The position numbers were made by a program, and so were the translations under genes. Below are positions 58,506-64,000 of a stretch of DNA of 64,000 nt, in pieces. Under the pieces are notes generated by a model that saw only the letters and a program-made list of their open reading frames with translations, made no database searches and was not told the DNA's origin. Within the stretch, counting starts at the first letter, position 1, and every line of letters begins with the position of its first letter. Origin of the DNA: Phytohabitans houttuyneae. GTDB lineage: Bacteria > Actinomycetota > Actinomycetes > Mycobacteriales > Micromonosporaceae. Where the stretch lies: contig NZ_BLPF01000002.1 in the NCBI RefSeq assembly GCF_011764425.1, forward strand, positions 346,997 to 410,996, written 5' to 3'.

Positions 58506-59843
58506 ATGTTCGAGTCGGTGGGCGAGTCCTGCGGGGTGATCGCGCTGCGCGGTGTCGCCGGTGCGGCGGGTGCCCTGGCATGTCACGGGCTCGTCGCCCT
58601 CCAGCACCGCGGGCAGGAGTCGGCCGGCGTCGTGGTCGCAGGCGCGGGCGGGCTGTCCCGCCAGTGCGGTCACGGCCTTGTGCAGCAGGTCTTCGAGGGC
58701 CTGACGCCCGCGCTGCCGGAGTGTGGGGCCGCGCTGGGACACGTGCGGTACGCGACGGCCGGCGGGTCGGGCGCGGGCAACGTCCAGCCGCTGCTGGGCC
58801 AGACCCGGCGCGGCGACGAGTTCGCCCTGGCGCACAACGGGCACCTGCTGCGGGTCGCCGGGCACGACGGCTGGGCACCCGGCACCGGCGCTGCCGACAC
58901 CGCGACGCTGGCGGCCGCGGTCGGCGCGGAGCCCGGTGGTGTCCGGGACGCGCTGCTCGCGGTGCTGCCGAAGGTCGAGGGCGCGTACAGCATCGCGGTC
59001 CTCGACGGTGAGACGGTCCACGCCGCCCGCGATCCGTACGGCTTCCGCCCGCTGTGCCTCGGCCGGCTCGCCGGCGGCGGCTGGGTGGTGGCGTCGGAGA
59101 GTGCCGCGCTCGAGTGCCTCGGTGCGCGGTACCTGCGCGAGGTCGAGCCCGGCGAGCTGGTCACCCTCGACGGCCACGGGTTGCGCGGCGAGCGGTTCGC
59201 CGCGGCCAGCCCGGCCGGCTGCGTCTTCGAGTACGTGTACTTCGCGCGGGCCGACTCGATGCTCGGCGGCGTGCGGGTGCACCAGGCCCGGCACGCGATG
59301 GGGGTGGCGCTGGCCGGCGAGGCACCCGTCGAGGCCGACGTCGTGGTCGCGGTACCGGACAGCGGCCGGCCGGCGGCGCTCGGATACGCGAGCGCCAGCG
59401 GCCTCTACTACGCCGAGGCGCTCGCGCGCAACGCGTACGCCGGCCGGACCTTCCTGCAGCCATCCACAGTGGAGCGGCGCAGGGCGGTGCGGCTGAAGTT
59501 CGGCGTCCTGCCGGAGCTGGTGGCCGACCGGCGGGTCGTGATGGTGGACGACTCACTGGTCCGGGCGAACTCCGCCCGCGACCTGGTCTCCCTGGTCCGC
59601 GCGGCCGGCGCCCGCGAGGTGCACCTGCGCATCGCCTCCCCGCCGGTGCGGTGGCCCTGCTTCTTCGGCGTGGACCTGCCGACGAGGGCCGAGCTGGCGG
59701 CGGGCCGGCGCGGCATCCGCGAGGTCGCCGAGCTTGTCCGGGCGGACAGCCTGGGCTACCTGTCGGTCGAGGCGATGGTGGCGGCGTGTGGCCCGGCGCC
59801 GAAATGTGTCGGCTGCTTCACCGGTACGTACCCGACGGGTTGA
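58506..59843 (+). CDS. Amidophosphoribosyltransferase (PurF) homologue with altered PRPP loop
   Basis: 445 residues, a little shorter than household PurF. Ntn-glutaminase half: Cys 9 in ESCGVIAL (propeptide of eight residues), HRGQESAG, GHVRYATAG, HNGHL. Phosphoribosyltransferase half: VPDSGRPAA, GRTFLQPS, then VVMVDDSLVRANSA at 344-357. The acidic DD of the PRPP motif is kept but the RGTTS loop that wraps the pyrophosphate reads RANSA. So ammonia release probably works, while PRPP use is doubtful. It may be a resistance copy against a glutamine antagonist or a new amidotransferase of the pathway. Divergent from the halogenase. Confidence 0.85.
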   Translation: MFESVGESCGVIALRGVAGAAGALACHGLVALQHRGQESAGVVVAGAGGLSRQCGHGLVQQVFEGLTPALPECGAALGHVRYATAGGSGAGNVQPLLGQTRRGDEFALAHNGHLLRVAGHDGWAPGTGAADTATLAAAVGAEPGGVRDALLAVLPKVEGAYSIAVLDGETVHAARDPYGFRPLCLGRLAGGGWVVASESAALECLGARYLREVEPGELVTLDGHGLRGERFAAASPAGCVFEYVYFARADSMLGGVRVHQARHAMGVALAGEAPVEADVVVAVPDSGRPAALGYASASGLYYAEALARNAYAGRTFLQPSTVERRRAVRLKFGVLPELVADRRVVMVDDSLVRANSARDLVSLVRAAGAREVHLRIASPPVRWPCFFGVDLPTRAELAAGRRGIREVAELVRADSLGYLSVEAMVAACGPAPKCVGCFTGTYPTG

Positions 59844-59854
59844 AGCCGGTTCAC

Positions 59855-59883
59855 GTGCAACTGCGTGTTATTCGCACTTGCAC
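59855..59883. terminator. Terminator-like hairpin between PurF-like and StrR-like genes
   Basis: GTGCAACTGCG pairs with CGCACTTGCAC with one mismatch around a TGTTATT loop. It lies between two convergent genes. Confidence 0.6.
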
Positions 59884-59897
59884 TCAGAGTCAGATCG

Positions 59898-60887
59898 CTA
59901 CGCGGCGTCCTTGCGCGCCCGGTCTTCCAGCAGCGTGCTGAGGGCCAGCCATTCCTGGGCATAAAGCCTGCTCAGGTGCGCTACAGCGGGGATGCAGTGT
60001 GCCGGGATCTCGTCGACGACCTCGCTGGCCACCGCGAGCACCGGCCCGCGGTAGAGCAGCCGCAGCAGGTCACGCCCCTTGGCCCGGTACTTGAGGGACG
60101 GGTCGCGGCGCAGGTTCTCCAAGATCCGCTCGGGATCCATCTCGGTCCGGGCCGGGCGTCCGCGGTGGGAGTACTCCGATGGCCGCGCGTTCGGCCGTGC
60201 CGGGTCGTCCGCGGCATGGACCGGCGCGGTGCTGTGGGCGCTGTTGGCCCGCAGGCCCATCTCGTCGCGGACCTTGCGGACGGTGCCGGTCGACACACCC
60301 GCCTCCTTCGCGACCTGGCGCAGTGGGGCCTGCGGCGTCCGCTCCAGGATCTGGCGGGCGAGCAGGCGGCCCGCGCTGCCGTTGACCGGCCGGGCCCGGC
60401 CGTCCAGCCCGATCCGGCGGCCGGTGGCGCCCAGCCCGGACTCCTGCGTGGCACGCAGCGCCGCGACGGTCTTGCCGGACAGGCCGCATGCGCGGCCCAG
60501 CGCCCGGTCGGACCAGTCGGGGTAGAGCCGCATGACGCGCAGGGCGGCGGACTTGCGGTCGGCGAGGGACAGCGGCAGGCCGTGCGACACGTTCGCCGCC
60601 ACGCCGTAGAGGAAGGCGGCGGTGTCGTCGACGTCCAGCAGGTGCGCGTGGATTTCGGCGCATCCCTTCGCGCGCGCCGCGTGCAGCCGGTGCATCCCGT
60701 CGATGACACGCATGGTGCTGCGCTGGACGAGAATCGGTGGCAGCTCACCGTCGTGGTCCATCAGCACGCGCACGTGGTCGGCGTCGATGCCGTAGGACCG
60801 TAGAGCCTCACCGGCGAGAAGCCGGTCGAGTGGGATCGTCGTAACCGGGAAATTGCGCACGTCAGTAGGCGAGTGGCCATCAATCAT
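59898..60887 (-). CDS. StrR/NovG-like pathway-specific transcriptional regulator (ParB-fold)
   Basis: 329 residues from ATG 60887 with GGGGGGT upstream. ParB-like N-terminal domain (VTTIPLDRLLAGEAL, LPPILVQRSTMRVIDGMHRLHAA), a central helix-turn-helix (WSDRALGRACGLSGKTVAAL) and a second one (LRQVAKEAGVSTGTVRKVR). This order matches StrR, NovG and Bbr type activators of antibiotic clusters, which are often mislabelled as partition proteins. Likely activates genes of this cluster. I found no clear copy of the StrR inverted repeat (GTTCGAC) in the gaps. Confidence 0.88.
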   Translation of the reverse strand: MIDGHSPTDVRNFPVTTIPLDRLLAGEALRSYGIDADHVRVLMDHDGELPPILVQRSTMRVIDGMHRLHAARAKGCAEIHAHLLDVDDTAAFLYGVAANVSHGLPLSLADRKSAALRVMRLYPDWSDRALGRACGLSGKTVAALRATQESGLGATGRRIGLDGRARPVNGSAGRLLARQILERTPQAPLRQVAKEAGVSTGTVRKVRDEMGLRANSAHSTAPVHAADDPARPNARPSEYSHRGRPARTEMDPERILENLRRDPSLKYRAKGRDLLRLLYRGPVLAVASEVVDEIPAHCIPAVAHLSRLYAQEWLALSTLLEDRARKDAA

Positions 60888-60932
60888 GGTGCTGGACCCC
60901 CCGTCAGTCAGAGCCCCCATTGCCACACCTGT

Positions 60933-60961
60933 TTCATAACACTTCGCCGGGGCATCCTCAA
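60933..60961 (-). promoter_or_regulatory. Predicted promoter of the StrR-like regulator
   Basis: Minus strand TTGAGG (60961-60956), 17 bases, then TATGAA (60938-60933), about 45 bp before the ATG. The match is good but the function is only predicted. Confidence 0.55.
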
Positions 60962-60996
60962 TATCGCCAGTTTTCAATCGACCCCGTCCGGGCGCC

Positions 60997-62106
60997 TCAG
61001 CCGCGCGCGTCGCCGTCCAGCTCAACATCGATGTGTGTCGCTGCCGGTTCCATGAATCGGGCGACCCGCCGCGCCTCCTGCTCCAGCAGGGCGTCGCTGT
61101 GGTCACGACCGGGCCGCAGCGGCCGCAGCCGCAGCACGACGCCCTGGCCAGCTCGCTCGATCTGCCAGGTCCCCGCCACGACTCCGTCGAGCAGGTAGGT
61201 GGGCAGCACGTCGCCGTTGGCCGGGTTGATGACCCGGGTGCGCAGCGCGTCCGGGAGGATCCTGCGGCGGTCGGCGTGCGACAACAGGGCCGAGTCCCAC
61301 TTGGGCAGCAGGCGGGGCGGTGCCGGCGTGCCGCCGTCACGGGGCCGGGGTGCGCCGGGCAGGTCCAGCAGGTCACGGCCGTCTTCGTCGGTCAGCCGCA
61401 GCAGGCGCGGCAGCGTCGCGAGACCGGCGTCGACCTGGGCCATCGAGAGCCTGGTGAACGCGCCGACGTCGGCTCGCGTCGCCGGACCGTACCCGGCCAG
61501 GTACCGGCGGATCAGCGGGCCGGCCACCTCGGAGACCGGCGGCAGCGGGTGCGGCCACATCACGAGCCCGGGCGCGCCGTGCTCCCGCCAGCGGCCGGAC
61601 GGGGCGATGTGCACCGTCGGCAGCACCAGCTTGGCGAATTGCAGGAGCGCGCGGGCCGGCAGCAGGCCGCCGGTCAGTGACTCGCCGTGAGCACGGATCT
61701 CGTCGGCCGTTCGGGGTGCCGCCAGGTAGTCGGCCAGGCCGCGGGCGAGTGTGGCGGTGTCGACGTCGGGATGGCCCCAGTTGCGCTCCCACTGCTTGGC
61801 CGAGTCCACCCGGACCACCGTCGCGATCGCCGGAAACTCGGACGCCGCGGCGAGGTGGAGGGTGCCGCGCATCAATGAAGACTTGACGACAGAGCCACGG
61901 TCGAGACACGCTTCTAGGTCCGCGATCGCAAACCCTTCAAGCCTGGCGGCGAGCGCGAGGTAGGGCGAGGGCGAATACTGCGCCTGCGCCGCGACGAGCT
62001 TTCGCAACGCCTGGACGGGCCCGAGGGGCAGCCGCCGCAGCAGCAGTTGACGGTCCAGGTACGCCCGGGTGAGTTCCCGCGCGGAGATGACACGTGCGTG
62101 CGGCAC
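60997..62106 (-). CDS. AlkZ-like winged-helix DNA glycosylase family protein (HTH_42)
   Basis: 369 residues from GTG 62106 (AAAGGGAG upstream). All three winged-helix blocks of the HTH_42/AlkZ family are visible (RKLVAAQAQYSPSPYLALAAR, SLMRGTLHLAAASEF, LRPLRPGRDH). Gln 41-Ala-Gln 43 form the QxQ motif that is catalytic in AlkZ (Gln 37 and Gln 39 in the azinomycin resistance enzyme, from memory). AlkZ-type enzymes remove bulky alkyl adducts and crosslinked bases from DNA and are often resistance genes in clusters for DNA-alkylating products. Here it sits between the regulator and a P450, so a self-resistance role is likely but not proved. Confidence 0.82.
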   Translation of the reverse strand: MPHARVISARELTRAYLDRQLLLRRLPLGPVQALRKLVAAQAQYSPSPYLALAARLEGFAIADLEACLDRGSVVKSSLMRGTLHLAAASEFPAIATVVRVDSAKQWERNWGHPDVDTATLARGLADYLAAPRTADEIRAHGESLTGGLLPARALLQFAKLVLPTVHIAPSGRWREHGAPGLVMWPHPLPPVSEVAGPLIRRYLAGYGPATRADVGAFTRLSMAQVDAGLATLPRLLRLTDEDGRDLLDLPGAPRPRDGGTPAPPRLLPKWDSALLSHADRRRILPDALRTRVINPANGDVLPTYLLDGVVAGTWQIERAGQGVVLRLRPLRPGRDHSDALLEQEARRVARFMEPAATHIDVELDGDARG

Positions 62107-62197
62107 GGCGTTGCTCCCTTTCAGGTCGGCGGTGCTGCCTGACAGTCCATTGTGGCCGGAGTCCGCCGGTGCGTCCTCGTGCTCACGATTGCACGTA

Positions 62198-62226
62198 TTG
62201 GCAGCGGATTCCGGCGGTACTAAGGT
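62198..62226 (+). promoter_or_regulatory. Predicted promoter upstream of the third P450
   Basis: TTGGCA (62198-62203), 17 bases, TAAGGT (62221-62226), within the 180-bp divergent gap between the AlkZ-like and P450 genes. The -10 box is only a moderate match. No other feature is seen in this gap. Confidence 0.5.
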
Positions 62227-62286
62227 GAGCGCGGTATCTAGCTGACCCCGATGACGAGCTCCGATGGCCGAGCAGGGAGTCGCAGC

Positions 62287-63498
62287 ATGGACCTCAAAGA
62301 CCTCGACCTCATGGACCCCCAGCTTTTCAGCTCCGGCCGTGCGCCCGCCACGTTCGAGGACCTGCGGCAAAACGCCCCGGTGCACTGGCAGAAGCCGCGA
62401 GACGGCTTTCCCGGATTCTGGGTGGTCTCCCGCTACCACGACGTCGTCGGGGTGCTCCGCGACCCCGAGACCTTCAGCTCCGAGTACGGCAACATCCTGC
62501 CCACCTGGGAGAAGAAGGATCCGACCGCCGGCATCATGACGTTCACCAGCGACCCGCCGCAGCACGTCCGGCTGCGCACGCTGCTGATGCCGTCGCTCAA
62601 GCTGCGCTCGGTGAAAAACCGGCGCCCGGCCGTCGCCGAGATTGTCTCGCGCGTGCTGGCCGACGTGCCCATCGACGAGCCGTTCGACTTCATGGAGCTC
62701 GTCGCCAACCGCCTCCCGATCGCGCTGACCTGTGGCCTGCTGGGCGTGCCGGCCGATGACTTCGCCATGGTCGTGGAGCTCTCCCACCGCGCACACGCCA
62801 CCAAGGAAAACGACCAGGTGGGCGGCCCGGCAACGGAGGAGATGTTCACCTCGTCGCACCTGGAGCTGCTGGCGTATTTCGCGGAGCTCGTGGCCAGCCG
62901 CCGCAAGGACCCGCAAGACGACATCATCAGTTCGTTCGCGCACACCCGGGTCGGTGACGACCAGCTCAGCGACGAGGAGATCGCCGTCAACTGCTTCGCG
63001 GCGATCCTCGGCGGCTACCAGGCGGACAAAAACGCCCAGGGCGGCGCGATGCTCGCGCTGATCCGCCATCCCGACCAGTTCGACCTGCTGGCGTCGCGTC
63101 CATCGATCATGCCGTCGGCGGTCGAGGAGATCTGGCGCTGGACCACGCCGACGCTCAACCTGACCCGGGTCGCGGTGGTGGACACCGAGATCGCGGGCGT
63201 GCCGATCGCGAAGCAGGATCGGGTGAGCGTCAGCCTGTTCTCGGCCAACCGGGACCCGGTGGCCTTCGACGAGCCGTACGAGTTCCGCCTCACCAGGTAC
63301 CCCAACCGCCACCTCGCGTTCGGCAGCGGAAACCACTTCTGCGCCGGTGCCAATGTGGCGCGGATGGAGATGAGCCTGCTGCTGGACTCCTTGCTCAAGG
63401 CCGGCGTGCGGCCGGTCCTGACCGCGGAGCCGACGCCCGTCTTCTCGCACTTCCAGCAGGGGCTCAAGCGGTTGCCGGTGAAGTACGTGCGGCGGTAG
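62287..63498 (+). CDS. Cytochrome P450 (3)
   Basis: 403 residues from ATG 62287, GGGAG seven bases before; 62251 is an alternative start without a good ribosome site. Haem loop FGSGNHFCAGANVAR, K-helix VEEIWRWTT, and I-helix ILGGYQADKNA, where Gln and Ala stand at the usual acid/Thr positions (AGxET). Loss of the proton-relay Thr can mark unusual chemistry such as ring closure, coupling or carrier-bound substrates. Different from the tandem pair at 38837-41327. An exporter gene follows after 44 bp, probably in the same operon. Confidence 0.9.
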   Translation: MDLKDLDLMDPQLFSSGRAPATFEDLRQNAPVHWQKPRDGFPGFWVVSRYHDVVGVLRDPETFSSEYGNILPTWEKKDPTAGIMTFTSDPPQHVRLRTLLMPSLKLRSVKNRRPAVAEIVSRVLADVPIDEPFDFMELVANRLPIALTCGLLGVPADDFAMVVELSHRAHATKENDQVGGPATEEMFTSSHLELLAYFAELVASRRKDPQDDIISSFAHTRVGDDQLSDEEIAVNCFAAILGGYQADKNAQGGAMLALIRHPDQFDLLASRPSIMPSAVEEIWRWTTPTLNLTRVAVVDTEIAGVPIAKQDRVSVSLFSANRDPVAFDEPYEFRLTRYPNRHLAFGSGNHFCAGANVARMEMSLLLDSLLKAGVRPVLTAEPTPVFSHFQQGLKRLPVKYVRR

Positions 63499-63542
63499 CG
63501 ACTCTTCCCTCAGCAGGCCCGAGCGGCGGTAAGGATCCGACG

Positions 63543-64000
63543 ATGAGTCATGAGACGGTGCAGCGCGCTCCCGAACGACCTGACGATCCCGTGGCGGAGG
63601 CGCCGCAACGACTGAGCGCACACCACTCCTTCATGCTGCTCTGGGCCGGTCAGTCGCTGTCCATGCTCGGCAGCAGCGTGTCGACCGTCGTCATACCGCT
63701 CGTCGCGGTGGTCTCGCTGAACGCCAGCGGGTTCCAGGTCGGACTGCTCGGCTTCCTCCAGACGGTGCCGTTCCTCGTGCTGTCGCTGTTCATCGGCGTC
63801 CTGGTCGACCGGGTGCGGCGGCGGCCGCTGCTCATCGCCGCGGACTTCGGCCGGGCGGTCGCCATCGGCGCGATCCCGCTGCTCGCGCTCGGCGGCTGGC
63901 TCAGCATGGGCGCGCTGTACGTGTGCGTCCTCGTGGTCGGCGTGCTCACGGTCGTGTTCGAGCTGACCTACTTCGCGTACACCCCGCGGCTGCTGCCGCA
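63543..64000 (+). CDS. MFS transporter, N-terminal part
   Basis: Open from ATG 63543 (AAGGA before it) to the end of the window without a stop, 152 residues visible. After a polar 30-residue tail come four or five membrane helices and the loop GVLVDRVRRRP, a MFS motif A-like sequence between helices 2 and 3. Resembles the enterobactin-exporter/MFS_3 type efflux group. Probably exports the cluster product and gives self-resistance. The C-terminal part and the right cluster border lie outside. Confidence 0.85.
   Translation, partial: MSHETVQRAPERPDDPVAEAPQRLSAHHSFMLLWAGQSLSMLGSSVSTVVIPLVAVVSLNASGFQVGLLGFLQTVPFLVLSLFIGVLVDRVRRRPLLIAADFGRAVAIGAIPLLALGGWLSMGALYVCVLVVGVLTVVFELTYFAYTPRLLP

Noticed and set aside
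57642..59294. Extension of the halogenase frame to 59294
   Set aside because: The extra region is antisense to the PurF-like gene; GGGGAG and conserved family length support ATG 58394.
59898..60887. Annotation as a chromosome-partition ParB protein
   Set aside because: The two helix-turn-helix units and the order of domains match StrR/NovG pathway regulators, and no parA or parS-like repeats are near.
60997..63621. Long minus-strand frame extending the AlkZ-like gene across the third P450
   Set aside because: The part beyond 62106 is antisense to the P450 gene; a good ribosome site supports GTG 62106.

Overview
The window is very GC-rich, has almost no stop codons in antisense frames, and uses GTG and TTG starts often. 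Its content (a sortase-type surface protein, a GH10-CBM2 xylanase, a GlnR-type OmpR regulator, many kinase/regulator pairs and an NRPS cluster with an MbtH protein) points to a filamentous actinomycete. A Micromonosporaceae-like genus is my inference and is not proved by the sequence. I see no rRNA, tRNA, CRISPR array or insertion sequence.

Region 1 (1-15 kb) is mostly envelope and signalling. It holds a C-terminal LPXTG protein fragment, an AhpD-like protein, an unrecognised three-gene operon with TTG starts (3416 to 1579, minus strand), a NarL-type regulator, a FtsX-type ABC permease, two NarL-family kinases (one with its regulator), a NatA/NatB-like ABC exporter, a GlnR-like regulator and a secreted xylanase. 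Region 2 (15.2-20.2 kb) is a divergent pair: a Trypco1-type small protein and a 1519-residue trypsin-NACHT-repeat-membrane protein, which resembles STAND conflict/defence proteins. Region 3 (20-32 kb) has a MarR regulator with three clear operator palindromes, an oxidoreductase and SGNH hydrolase, an assimilatory nitrate/nitrite reductase operon (nasA, small ORF, nirB, nirD) with a GlnR-like box, a secreted subtilase and a DUF885 protein. Region 4 (32-37 kb) is one 1610-residue gene that fuses a caspase-like protease, a STAND-type NTPase, a propeller-like region, an Hsp70 nucleotide-binding domain without its substrate-binding domain, and a C-terminal Cys/His knuckle.

Region 5 (about 38 kb to the right edge) is a biosynthetic gene cluster. 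A nine-gene minus-strand operon runs from 47807 to 38116 with genes that mostly overlap by 4 bases: DegT aminotransferase, ATP-grasp ligase, OMP-decarboxylase homologue, dienelactone-hydrolase-like protein, thioesterase, adenylation-carrier protein, two P450s and a type II thioesterase. On the plus strand lie a HAD hydrolase, MbtH, an A-T protein and a C-(A remnant)-T-C protein. Next come a B12-type radical SAM enzyme, a third A-T protein, a protein with the metal site of BesD/HalD-type amino-acid halogenases, a PurF homologue, a StrR-like regulator, an AlkZ-like DNA glycosylase, a third P450 and an MFS exporter. Together they suggest a halogenated, oxidised, N-rich peptide that may damage DNA. 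The product is unknown to me.

Six genes carry seven apparent single-base deletions, mostly in G/C runs. In each gene the spliced length becomes a multiple of three when the missing base or bases are restored. This looks more like sequence error than decay, and it affects how those six genes should be read.
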